Assembly: GCA_017503015.1 (NCBI GenBank)
Contig: JAFVTX010000049.1
Coordinates: forward strand, 1-64,000
DNA from: Fibrobacter sp.
GTDB taxonomy: Bacteria > Fibrobacterota > Fibrobacteria > Fibrobacterales > Fibrobacteraceae
Direction: 5' to 3'
DNA length: 64,000 nt
How positions within the stretch are numbered: position 1 is the first letter of the stretch; each line of letters opens with the position of its first letter. The notes below the pieces were generated by a model. It did not search any database and was not told the origin of the DNA. It saw only the letters and a list, made by a program, of their open reading frames with translations. Made by a program: the position numbers and the translations under genes. Shown piece after piece: positions 26,301 to 34,934 of the stretch.

Positions 26301-27002
26301 CTAGTCTTCCAAGAAATACTGCACGTTGGTGACCACACGAACCTTCTTGACAAAGGGTGTATTTTCGTCACGGTCCTCAATAGAGAACAGCCCCTGGGTT
26401 GCCGTCTTGATTTTACCCAGCTTGCTCCTGGAATCCTTGGCGAATTTTTCGGCAGCAGCACGGGCGTCCTTATTGGCCTCTTCAATCATTTCGGGCTTGA
26501 TGGCGTTGAGCCCGTTAAAGCTGTAAATCTTGCGGTAACGGAAATCCCCTTCGCTAAAGGCAATTCCCTGCTTCAACAGTTCACCCTGCTTTTCCATCAG
26601 TTCACGAACCTTGTCCACATTCTTGGAGGCCACCGTCAGCGACATGGTCACCACATAGCGGAAGGGGCGTTTTTCACTGGTATACAGTTCGCTCTGGGTA
26701 TCCATAATATCGGGAGATGCTTTGGTGATTTCTTCTTGGGCGACCCCGTTATCCAAAAGGAACTTTTCTAAGGTCTGGGTCTTTGCTTGGACCGTCTCGT
26801 ACAGGGCCGAAAGGTCGTTGCCCGCTTCCTTGAACACGATAGGCCAAATTACGTAATCGGCTGGAACTTCACGTTCGGCAAGCCCCCGCACAACAACCAC
26901 ACGGTCCCGGTCCTTCACGTGAATCATGGCGCAATAGAGGAAAGCGCCCAGCCCAAGAATGGCGATAGCGAGCACAACTGCTTCTTTGAGTCTTGACTGC
27001 AT
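26301..27002 (-). CDS. SIMPL domain (DUF541) protein, membrane-anchored
   Basis: The 233-residue protein has one N-terminal membrane helix (about 10-28) and a SIMPL/DUF541 domain beginning VVVRGLAEREVPADYVIWPI, with KTQTLEKFLLDNGV and a C-terminal part predicting paired alpha/beta repeats. The family is found in the envelope of many bacteria, with roles in stress reported for some members but no known enzyme activity. It lies upstream of the Nudix gene. Confidence 0.88.
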   Translation of the reverse strand: MQSRLKEAVVLAIAILGLGAFLYCAMIHVKDRDRVVVVRGLAEREVPADYVIWPIVFKEAGNDLSALYETVQAKTQTLEKFLLDNGVAQEEITKASPDIMDTQSELYTSEKRPFRYVVTMSLTVASKNVDKVRELMEKQGELLKQGIAFSEGDFRYRKIYSFNGLNAIKPEMIEEANKDARAAAEKFAKDSRSKLGKIKTATQGLFSIEDRDENTPFVKKVRVVTNVQYFLED

Positions 27003-27057
27003 AGCAGGCCTCCTGTTTCAACCTTTTTCTTATAAAATACAAAAAAAGGAGTCTATC

Positions 27058-27303
27058 ATGAAAACCGCATTTATCGCTTTCGCCATGGCCGTCGCTGTTT
27101 CCTCTGCATTCGCCACCTATTGCGAACCCCATAGGTTCATCTGCACCGATCCCTGGGGCGACGATTTGGTTTCAGAAGAAGAAAATGCCGTAGGAATCTT
27201 TATACCATGGAAAGGTGGTGTTGACCTAGCCCTACCCGCTTATCCGCCTTTTGCCGGTGGTGTCGCCGACATCCGCGGTTTCGGCGGTTGGGACCTGGTG
27301 TAG
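27058..27303 (+). CDS. small secreted protein of unknown function
   Basis: The 81-residue product has a signal peptide (MKTAFIAFAMAVAVSSAFA) and a mature part of about 62 residues with two cysteines (TYCEPHRFIC) and a Gly/Trp/Pro-rich C-terminus. The start is well supported by AAAGGAG placed 7 bases upstream. I recognise no family. It ends 5 bases before the convergent lipoprotein gene. Confidence 0.7.
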   Translation: MKTAFIAFAMAVAVSSAFATYCEPHRFICTDPWGDDLVSEEENAVGIFIPWKGGVDLALPAYPPFAGGVADIRGFGGWDLV

Positions 27304-27308
27304 ACCGT

Positions 27309-28913
27309 TCACCAGTTCTTGCAAACCGCAGGCTTGTCCTGCTTACAAATCAGCTCGACTTCCCTCGCCAAGACGGGGGATTTTTGTTCTTCTATGTAGT
27401 AGCGGCTTACCAAGGCGGATTTACACTGGGGGAACCTCCCGTAATCCCAGTCCCTGTCGGCGCACCATTCCCAGAAATACTCCAGGCAGTCGTTCTTTTC
27501 GGTGCTTTCCAGGCAGTCCTTCTTGAGGCTTGAACAGTCCGCAATCTTGTTGCTTTCGAAGTTGCCTGCCACGCAGTAACGCTTGAGGCCGTCGGCGTAG
27601 GCGTTTGACTTGTCCTTGGCATCAATCGTATCGGGCAGGAATACGGACCACTTGGTAGTATCCACCATCATGGCGGCCTTGACCAGGGAGGGGTAGCAGG
27701 TCTCGTTCACCAGGTAGTCGCCTTCCGCAAAATAGGCACTAGCCTTCGAATTGGCAGTAACCAAATCTGTGCCACCGGCTGCCGAATCCCCATAGGGCAT
27801 TCCAGAGCAATAGACATCCTGGTACAGCCTGCAGGCCCTGTTTTTCCAGCCCTCCTTGTCATCGGGGTCGTCGCCGGCCTGCTTGCAGGAGGCGCTCCTG
27901 ATGTATTCAAATTCCAAATAGTCGTCGCCCTTGATTTTTACGGGAATATCCACCCGTTTCATGCCCGAAAAAACGCCCATGCCGTTTTCGATGTTGGACA
28001 CGGGAACCACCCGGGGGTCTTCCAGGGCTTCCAAAACATAGTCCTCGTAATCCATGTAGGCGCTGTCGGTGGCATAAAAATGGAGCATCGATTCCCCTAT
28101 GGGGAAAGAGAGGTTCGACACGAAAATAGTGTCGGCGCTGTTGTAGCCGCCTATGGTCCAATTGTCGTTGTACCCCAGCCTCTTGGTGTTTTCAAGGCTA
28201 TTGCTCAGGGAGAATACAAAGCCGGCGGAATCCTTGTCCGCAAAGTTAGAAAGCATCTTGTGGATGGTGGTGTTCATGGATTCGCCACCGTTCACGTTGT
28301 CGTAGGTCAGCGTCACCAGCACACCGCCCAAATCCTTGTCGTGTTCCGTGTAGAACTTGAAGATATCCATGTCCCTGGGGAAGGTCAAGAAATTCGTTTC
28401 AAATCCCTTGCCGTTCAAGGCCACATCCTTGGTCTTGCCATCTTGCTGGGGAATTTTCACCTTCTTGACAGAGAATTTCTTGGGGATAGTAGCAACGGCC
28501 TTATAGGTGGTAGAAACCTTTTCGCCGGAACTGTCCCACTTGAAAAACGCCTCCATCTTGTAGGAATTGCCCGTCTTGCCCACAAGGCCCGACGACGAAT
28601 CCGCCACGAAACAGTTGGGCTTGCCCGTTTCGGGGACAAGCTGCACGGGAGCGGATTTTGCCATGGTGTCGAGGACGGTCACCTTGGCGCTGTCATAGAA
28701 CGCGAAGTTTTCTGCCGAGGATTCTTCCAGTTCATACATCTTGGAAAAACAGATTCGCGGGGACTCGCCCTCCATAATGTATCCGTAGGTGTAAACGCCT
28801 GCATAGATTTCCGTGGTGTGGGGGTAGTATTCCCAGGGCCCATGAAAATCCCCGCAGGCTGTCAACATAAGCAGTACACAAACAACTGCTAGATGGCGGG
28901 TCAAGCCCGCCAT
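27309..28913 (-). CDS. large lipoprotein, DUF4249-like, partner of the TonB receptor
   Basis: The 534-residue protein starts MAGLTRHLAVVCVLLMLTAC, a lipoprotein signal. Its first half (a beta-sandwich-like region with ESPRICFSKMYEL, AKVTVLD and YKAVATIPKKF) follows the pattern of DUF4249 proteins that pair with TonB receptors in Bacteroidetes. The C-terminal third is rich in Cys/Asp. It lies 46 bases after the receptor gene. The start lies in a REP-like palindrome (28892-28915), so the first eight residues are repeat-derived; the longer open frame to 28976 adds residues encoded by CTCTCGT repeats and is unlikely. Confidence 0.75.
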   Translation of the reverse strand: MAGLTRHLAVVCVLLMLTACGDFHGPWEYYPHTTEIYAGVYTYGYIMEGESPRICFSKMYELEESSAENFAFYDSAKVTVLDTMAKSAPVQLVPETGKPNCFVADSSSGLVGKTGNSYKMEAFFKWDSSGEKVSTTYKAVATIPKKFSVKKVKIPQQDGKTKDVALNGKGFETNFLTFPRDMDIFKFYTEHDKDLGGVLVTLTYDNVNGGESMNTTIHKMLSNFADKDSAGFVFSLSNSLENTKRLGYNDNWTIGGYNSADTIFVSNLSFPIGESMLHFYATDSAYMDYEDYVLEALEDPRVVPVSNIENGMGVFSGMKRVDIPVKIKGDDYLEFEYIRSASCKQAGDDPDDKEGWKNRACRLYQDVYCSGMPYGDSAAGGTDLVTANSKASAYFAEGDYLVNETCYPSLVKAAMMVDTTKWSVFLPDTIDAKDKSNAYADGLKRYCVAGNFESNKIADCSSLKKDCLESTEKNDCLEYFWEWCADRDWDYGRFPQCKSALVSRYYIEEQKSPVLAREVELICKQDKPAVCKNW

Positions 28914-28962
28914 GACGGTTCTACATTCTATCTCTCGTCTTTCGCCTCTCGTCTCTCGTCTA
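28892..28962. repeat. REP-like palindrome and CTCTCGT repeat at the lipoprotein start
   Basis: 28892-28915 is a palindrome with arms ATGGCGGG and CCCGCCAT around TCAAG; it contains the start codon of the lipoprotein. 28931-28962 is a run of TCTCTCGTCT units as at 20039 and 20151. Confidence 0.75.
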
Positions 28963-31560
28963 GAAATAATACTCATAACTCAGCATAATCGGTAAAAAGG
29001 GGAACTGGTATATTTCGTTATATTCAGGCGGGTTCTCGCGGGTATCGTAGAAGGAGTAGAACATGTTGTCGTGGTTGGTCAGGTTGATGATGGTCCAGCT
29101 GAAATTCCACTTGTTTTCGCGGCCGATGTCGATGACCTTCACATCTACGCGGAAATAGTCGGTCTGCCTTTCTGCATTGCGGCTACCCTGCACCACCACG
29201 ATGTTGTCGGAATAATTCCTGTTTCCCAAATCCTCCCGGTAGAAATACCCCTTGTACCCCGTGATGGGCATGCCCGCCGAATACTTGAGGGCAATGGAGG
29301 AGCGGAAATAGCGGCCCTTGACCGGATGCTTTTTCAGGGCGTCCTCGTCGCCTTTCCAGTTGATGCCCGCGTCTAGCTTCAGGGCGTAGGGCTGATGCCA
29401 GCTAGGGTAATAGGCCTTGGTTCCGTCGTCGGAGCGGATAACGCTTATGCTCTGGCTCCAGTTGATTCCGCCAAACCACCAGCCCCTATCCTTGCGGAGC
29501 GAGAGCTCGTAACCGAAAGAATAACCCGACGCCGTGCCGAAATAATCCGCCATGACCATGCTTTGGGAATTGGCAGAGGCCTCGCTGTCGTCTTCGGTGG
29601 AGTCCGAATCCATGGCAAATGTCTTGAGGTCGCTCTGGGTCTTGTAATAGAGCCCGACGGTGGCGTCGTAGCCGTCGAACAAATTCCTGTGGCTGTATTC
29701 CGTGGCAAACAGCCACGACGAAGCGGGTTTCATCTGCTTGCCGTAATTGTCCGTGGTGGCCGGGTAGTAAAACTCATTCAAGGTTTCCTGATCGCTAAAC
29801 ATGATGGAATTCAAGTATTGCAAATAATAGCCGCCATAAAATTCAACCGTCTTGGTTTCGTCCAGGTTCACAGTCAAGGACGCCCTCGGTTCTACACCAA
29901 AATGCTTAGCCGCCGTCTGGTAGTTGAATCGCGCACCGTATTGCAGCAAATAATCGGGAGTAACCTTCCAGGCATCTTGCAGGTAGCCCACATGGTGGAA
30001 AGGCCTCTGCTTGTCTTCCAGCTTGGTGTCAGAAACCCGCTCTCCCAGGCGGTCGTAGGTATATTCCAGTTCGTAACCGCCGGTTATCACGTGGTCCTTG
30101 ACGCCGCGGTAGTTGAGCCACTGCTTGCCCGAAAAGGTCATCAGGTTCATGCTGATGGACATCAGGTCCGATATTTCCATGTTTTGGTAAAAACGGCTGA
30201 AAGCGTATGTGGAATTGTAATCCCAGTTGCCGTTAAAACGATGGTATATCCCGAGAGGAATCGCTACGTTCCCCCAGTCCACGTAAAGGGGGTCAAAGGA
30301 CAGTTCGTCCTTGCCGACATAAAAGCTGAACTTGAAGCGTGTATCGTCCGTCAAATTGTACAGGAACGTTCCCTGCAGGTCCGTAAACTCGTAGTCCAGA
30401 TCAAGATCCAAAAGCCCGATGGCGTTGCACAGGTCCAGCACATAGCCGATGTAGGTGGTGCGCCCCGCCACCACCCAACGGGCGGGGCCCTGATGGCCTT
30501 CGGTATGGAGCTGGGCGGCGAAGGTGCTTATCTTGATGCTGCTCTTGCTGAACCATTCATCGACGGTGTCTTGCCCGCCCGCGCGGCCGTCCATCTTGAG
30601 TACCGAACTCAGGCGGTTGCCGTATTGGGCCGGAAAGCCGCTCTTGTAGAACTTCACATCGTCAATGCCTTCTACGAGAAATGTGCTGAACAGCCCGAAG
30701 AAATGGACCGGAGAATAGACCACGGCGTTATCGAACAGAAACAGGTTCTGGTCCGCGGCGCCGCCTCGAACGTAAATCTTGGAACTGAAATCGGAACTGG
30801 CGACCACTCCCGGGAGGGCCTGGATACTCTTGATGACGTCGGCCTCGGCGAGGCTCGGCATGCGCTTGATGGACTTGGCCGACACCACGGACTCGCCGGG
30901 GCTGCGCTTGGGGCGGCGCCGCAGCTGCACCACCACCTTCTTGAGTTCGGTGACCTTGCCATTGTTGCCTGCGGCAAGGAGGGAATCAACGTTCATGTCG
31001 CTAGCGGAGTCGGGGCGTTGCGGGGTGTCCCCACCTTGGTGGCCATGCGCACTAAGCGATGAATCGCTAAGTGCTGTCCGCCCGCTCGAAGGGGTAGCGG
31101 ATGATGATTGGAGATCCCCGCCTTCGCGGGGATGACAATCAGCAGGAGCGAGGGGAAGGCTTTCCCCTTCACCCAAAACAAACCCGTCGCCCAGGGCCTG
31201 GGAGAAGGCGCCTTCTGCTCCGACGTACTTGAGTTCGTAGCATTTTTCCTTCTCGGCCCCTGCCGTGTCGGAATTGGTGACGCAGATATTCCAGAGGGTG
31301 TCCTCGGGGAGAACCACGCTGAAGGGCTTGCCCACGGTGGTCTGGAGCGCCTCGCCGGATTCAAGAATTTCAACGTTGAGCTTTTCGCCAGCGGCAAAGG
31401 AACTGTCCTGCACCACGCCGTTGAAGACGATGCCCGTGGCCTTTGCAGAGTCTGCTGTTGCAGAGCCGGGAACGGACTGCGCGGAACCTTCCGTCCCTTG
31501 CGCAAAAGCAAGAGAGGCCACCAGAGACAACAAAAAGACGATGTATGACCAGACTTTCAA
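28960..31560 (-). CDS. TonB-dependent outer-membrane receptor
   Basis: The protein has a signal peptide (VWSYIVFLLSLVASLAFAQ), an N-terminal extension of about 170 residues, a plug domain (ADVIKSIQALPGVV, KIYVRGGAADQNLFL, AQYGNRLSSVLKM) and a C-terminal 22-strand-like barrel ending YEYYF. It would import a ligand using the TonB system at 19-24 kb, with the DUF4249-like lipoprotein next to it. The 31623 ATG is rejected since its first codons lie in a terminator hairpin (31592-31613); I use the TTG at 31560 (MKVWSYIV), an uncertain choice. A REP-like element (31111-31138) lies in the extension. Confidence 0.88.
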   Translation of the reverse strand: MKVWSYIVFLLSLVASLAFAQGTEGSAQSVPGSATADSAKATGIVFNGVVQDSSFAAGEKLNVEILESGEALQTTVGKPFSVVLPEDTLWNICVTNSDTAGAEKEKCYELKYVGAEGAFSQALGDGFVLGEGESLPLAPADCHPREGGDLQSSSATPSSGRTALSDSSLSAHGHQGGDTPQRPDSASDMNVDSLLAAGNNGKVTELKKVVVQLRRRPKRSPGESVVSAKSIKRMPSLAEADVIKSIQALPGVVASSDFSSKIYVRGGAADQNLFLFDNAVVYSPVHFFGLFSTFLVEGIDDVKFYKSGFPAQYGNRLSSVLKMDGRAGGQDTVDEWFSKSSIKISTFAAQLHTEGHQGPARWVVAGRTTYIGYVLDLCNAIGLLDLDLDYEFTDLQGTFLYNLTDDTRFKFSFYVGKDELSFDPLYVDWGNVAIPLGIYHRFNGNWDYNSTYAFSRFYQNMEISDLMSISMNLMTFSGKQWLNYRGVKDHVITGGYELEYTYDRLGERVSDTKLEDKQRPFHHVGYLQDAWKVTPDYLLQYGARFNYQTAAKHFGVEPRASLTVNLDETKTVEFYGGYYLQYLNSIMFSDQETLNEFYYPATTDNYGKQMKPASSWLFATEYSHRNLFDGYDATVGLYYKTQSDLKTFAMDSDSTEDDSEASANSQSMVMADYFGTASGYSFGYELSLRKDRGWWFGGINWSQSISVIRSDDGTKAYYPSWHQPYALKLDAGINWKGDEDALKKHPVKGRYFRSSIALKYSAGMPITGYKGYFYREDLGNRNYSDNIVVVQGSRNAERQTDYFRVDVKVIDIGRENKWNFSWTIINLTNHDNMFYSFYDTRENPPEYNEIYQFPFLPIMLSYEYYF
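31111..31138. repeat. REP-like palindrome inside the TonB receptor gene
   Basis: Arms ATCCCCGC and GCGGGGAT around CTTC, followed by GACAAT. In the receptor frame it encodes CHPREGGD, the peptide commonly seen when this repeat is translated. It keeps the reading frame and falls in the low-complexity extension ahead of the plug. Confidence 0.85.
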
Positions 31561-31579
31561 CAAACGATTCCCGAATTGC

Positions 31580-31613
31580 AAACAAAAATAGCAAATAGGC
31601 GAACCTATTTGCC
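31580..31613 (-). terminator. intrinsic terminator after the protective-antigen-like gene
   Basis: On the minus strand a 9-bp stem (GCAAATAGG with CCTATTTGC) closed by a TTCG tetraloop (31592-31613) is followed by TATTTTTGTTTG. It lies 38 bases past the stop of the 31651-34923 gene. Confidence 0.75.
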
Positions 31614-31650
31614 GTTTAAACACCTGACGGGGTTGAATGTGTTACTTTTA

Positions 31651-34600
31651 TTAATCTTCATCGGCCCAAACGTACTTGAACTTGAATTTCAGGCCTCCAC
31701 GAGGTTCATGGCCGCAGGTTCCGCTGCAGGCATCGCTTCCCGAGTAGGACACGCCCTTGCTTCCAAAGTTGAATTTGGACTCGATCCAATCATTCTTGGG
31801 TGCATCGCCATTCTTGCTAGTGGCAACACCGGGCACGTCATTCAACGACTGAGCGATCTTTTCGTAAGGCCAATCGACGGTCTGTCTATTGGTTCCGCCA
31901 CCTTGAGCACGAATGCTCAAGAACAACGTCAACCCACCTTTGCCTATATCATAGGTGTATTTGTACCGATCCATTTCTACCGCATTGTCATCTTTGCTTA
32001 TCTTGGAATCAGACTTGCTCTCGTAATGGATCGTGTTTCCCTTACTCACGCTGCCGCCTCTGCTGAAATAATACTTGTATTCATGCAGCTCGCGGTTTCC
32101 GTTCTTGAACAGGCCCCTCAGTTCGTGGTCAACACGGGCTTCACGGGCCTTATACTGGTATTCGGTACCGTGGCCCACATTCTGGATTTTCATCTTGACA
32201 CGGCCGACAGCGCGAGTCTTGGCCTCGGAGCCTTCGGAGAAGACATACTGCTTTCCATCCCAGGCATAGGCGAACACGCGGTAGGTGTAGTAGGGGCTAC
32301 CTCCACCCACCTTGTCAGTAAAGAACTTGTCGTTCCGGCCGTTCAAGGCAACCACGGTCATACCATTACCCCAGTTGTCACCAACTTTGGGCTGCACCGT
32401 AGTGGGTTTCTTGACGTAGGATTCCAGAATCTTATTATTCGGCTGAACCTTCGGTTCGTCATTCTTTGAAGCTTTACCGAAAATACGAGCTATTGAGCTT
32501 GCAGCGATGGCAAAGGTTTTTCCCAGCACATTCGCATCATCGTCAATCTTATCGTACTCCGCCCGCACCACGACATATCCCAAGATGCGAGTATCCAGAG
32601 AATCGGGAATATAATTCACAATGATGCTATTACGGTCCGCATTGCGTCCCAAAATCATTTCCTGTGGAGTATTGAGACCCGACGGAATATTCAGGTAATA
32701 AGCGGCCTTGTTCCCATTTTCTGCGGTCACCACCACCTTCACCTCGGCCGTTTCAAACGGAACCAGCTTATCCACGGTAAACTTGAAATTCTTGGCCTCG
32801 GCGTTTTTTCCAGAACCTTTCACTCCGATTGGCGTAACAGGAACCTGGACCCCGTTCTTGAATACCACCACGCCGTCCTCGGCATTTACCGGATCAACTG
32901 TAGAAAGTTTCACCGCAACCTGGGCACCGTGAACATCCTTTGTCGTAATCAGCGAATCCCCATTGACAGCACATTTTGCCCCGGTCTTCTTGCATTCCTT
33001 CCGGAATTCGATGTCCTGTTTATGCGATTCATCAATAAAGTTCCAGGTATTGACAACCGAAATCGATGAGATTGGGCGGGCCACAGGATTTTCGTCTTCA
33101 CAGTCATTGACTCCATCCCCATCGGTATCCTTCAAGGTCGGATCTGTCACAAAGGGTCCCTTTCCGTTCTTGGTCCAGCCATTGATTTCATCAAAGTCAC
33201 TGATTCCGTCACCGTCAGTGTCCTTCATGTCGTCACGGGTGCCCAGGAGTTTTTCCATGCTGGCAGGAACGCCGTCGTGATCCCGGTCTTCGTTGTAGAT
33301 GAACTGAACTACATCGCCGGCACCCACCACAATGGAATCAAGGTTGAAGTTACCGATTGCTACGGAGTAGATATTTGTCCGCTCCGGTGTAGCCGCCTTG
33401 TTCACAGCAACAAACCATACAGCAGTATCTCCTTTCATTATGTTGTTTTCCACACCGTCCAGCATAACCAGGCCAAAACGCTTATCCTTCCCGACCATCA
33501 TGGTGTCCTGTTCATAGTCCATCTGGAGGATATCCAGAAATTCCGACAGATAAACTGGAGCACGCAGGTTCCTTTTGTTATTCGCATTCCTGTTGACCTT
33601 GAAATTTGTAGAGACCCGGTAGTCCAAGAAGCGAGTTCTCGAATCAGCATAATACGCCCCCTTGTCGAAGGTCACTCGGGCCGTTGTCCCAGACACCTTC
33701 GTGTAAGCCTCCGTAAAGTCCGTAGTCATCCCGGTTCTGCTCCTATCCAAGGTAATCTTGTAAGCACTGGCCGAAAGGAAAATGGCGCCCGGATTGAAGA
33801 TAAAGCTATTCAAGGCATCCAAAGAAATTCCGCTCTTCCAAAACTTCAGTTCCTTGGATTCTCCCGGAGCCAGAGTGATACGGGTCCACTTATCTTCGCC
33901 GTAACCATCGCCTACGGCAAGTTCTGCTATGATCTTGATGTCACCAGAGAGGGTGTAGGTGCTAGCAGCCAGAATCAAGTTCTCAATGCTATACGCCACC
34001 TTACCCGTGTTGGTGATACGCGCCTGCATGCTGAGGGTACCCCCAGAAATAGACTCGCCCTCGGACATGGCCTCGGCAACGGCCTTGTTGTAGTTCTGGG
34101 TAATGGCCTTAGACTGATTTTCAGTCAGGGTATGGCCCTCACTCTCGGTATAACTACCATTATAACCCCAATTCACCACGAACTGCCCGCTATTGCTGGC
34201 GTAACCCGCAGAAAAACCAATGTTCCAAGCGCTCATCAAGGCGGCGCTTTCCGTTTCGCTGAAGCTGATGCTTTGGGTATTCTGCACCGATTCCCCTTCG
34301 GAAATGGTGACAGTCTTCGTGGTGTTGGAACTGGTGGTGCGGTTCAGCGTTATGCTGGGGGTCATGGTCATGGTGACTTCCAGCTTGGGAAGATCCGCCA
34401 CGTTGGGGTTCCAAACCGTGGGATTTTCGGGATTGAAGAGTTCGAAGAGTTCCTCGCCATCTTCAAAACCGTCGCCATCGGTATCCTTGGCATAGGGATT
34501 GGTCTTGAACTTGAAGATTTCATCGTAATCCGGAATGCCGTCCCCATCAGTGTCCAGCGTGGGGTCCACTTCAGCGGTTTCCACCGACTTCACATCAGAA

Positions 34601-34923
34601 AGATTGAAGGAATAAGACCCCTTCAACGCAGTACTGGTCACGATCAAGTTTAGCTTCTCATTGTCGCCAAAACGAGTGTCGAAGGTCATGCCCTTGACAT
34701 TTTTCAGCCCAATCGGCTTGAACGCCTTGAGGCCATAGCCCTGAATGTTTAAGGTATCCTCCCCCACGTAGTGCGTCTTGGGAAAGGTAATGGAATCGAG
34801 GCCCACAAGGCCAGCGGTATATACGGAGTCTTCTCCGATTTGAATATTCGCGAGACCTGCCAGTGCACAAGGAGCAACAAACATGGTGGTCACCGCAGCA
34901 GCGGTAAAGTATTTCGTAAACAT
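31651..34923 (-). CDS. large secreted protein resembling anthrax protective antigen pore domain
   Basis: The 1090-residue protein has a signal peptide (ends ALAG), an N-terminal region (about 26-115) with three related short beta motifs, calcium-binding repeats (DTDGDGIPDYDE at 124, DTDGDGFEDGEE at 147), then a Ser/Thr/Gly-rich region (185-330) and a following domain (to about 465). This middle part matches, in order, the binary toxin B family: a Ser/Thr-rich strand-pair segment with SAWNIGFSAGYASNS, then TNTGKVAYSIENL, and GTTARVTFDKG (TTARIIFNGK in protective antigen). Three more DxDGDG repeats occur at 546-608, then Ig-like and C-terminal domains I do not recognise. No PA14 domain or furin site is seen. 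It is co-transcribed with the small 34935-35492 gene. Confidence 0.8.
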   Translation of the reverse strand: MFTKYFTAAAVTTMFVAPCALAGLANIQIGEDSVYTAGLVGLDSITFPKTHYVGEDTLNIQGYGLKAFKPIGLKNVKGMTFDTRFGDNEKLNLIVTSTALKGSYSFNLSDVKSVETAEVDPTLDTDGDGIPDYDEIFKFKTNPYAKDTDGDGFEDGEELFELFNPENPTVWNPNVADLPKLEVTMTMTPSITLNRTTSSNTTKTVTISEGESVQNTQSISFSETESAALMSAWNIGFSAGYASNSGQFVVNWGYNGSYTESEGHTLTENQSKAITQNYNKAVAEAMSEGESISGGTLSMQARITNTGKVAYSIENLILAASTYTLSGDIKIIAELAVGDGYGEDKWTRITLAPGESKELKFWKSGISLDALNSFIFNPGAIFLSASAYKITLDRSRTGMTTDFTEAYTKVSGTTARVTFDKGAYYADSRTRFLDYRVSTNFKVNRNANNKRNLRAPVYLSEFLDILQMDYEQDTMMVGKDKRFGLVMLDGVENNIMKGDTAVWFVAVNKAATPERTNIYSVAIGNFNLDSIVVGAGDVVQFIYNEDRDHDGVPASMEKLLGTRDDMKDTDGDGISDFDEINGWTKNGKGPFVTDPTLKDTDGDGVNDCEDENPVARPISSISVVNTWNFIDESHKQDIEFRKECKKTGAKCAVNGDSLITTKDVHGAQVAVKLSTVDPVNAEDGVVVFKNGVQVPVTPIGVKGSGKNAEAKNFKFTVDKLVPFETAEVKVVVTAENGNKAAYYLNIPSGLNTPQEMILGRNADRNSIIVNYIPDSLDTRILGYVVVRAEYDKIDDDANVLGKTFAIAASSIARIFGKASKNDEPKVQPNNKILESYVKKPTTVQPKVGDNWGNGMTVVALNGRNDKFFTDKVGGGSPYYTYRVFAYAWDGKQYVFSEGSEAKTRAVGRVKMKIQNVGHGTEYQYKAREARVDHELRGLFKNGNRELHEYKYYFSRGGSVSKGNTIHYESKSDSKISKDDNAVEMDRYKYTYDIGKGGLTLFLSIRAQGGGTNRQTVDWPYEKIAQSLNDVPGVATSKNGDAPKNDWIESKFNFGSKGVSYSGSDACSGTCGHEPRGGLKFKFKYVWADED

Positions 34924-34934
34924 GATAGGCTCCT

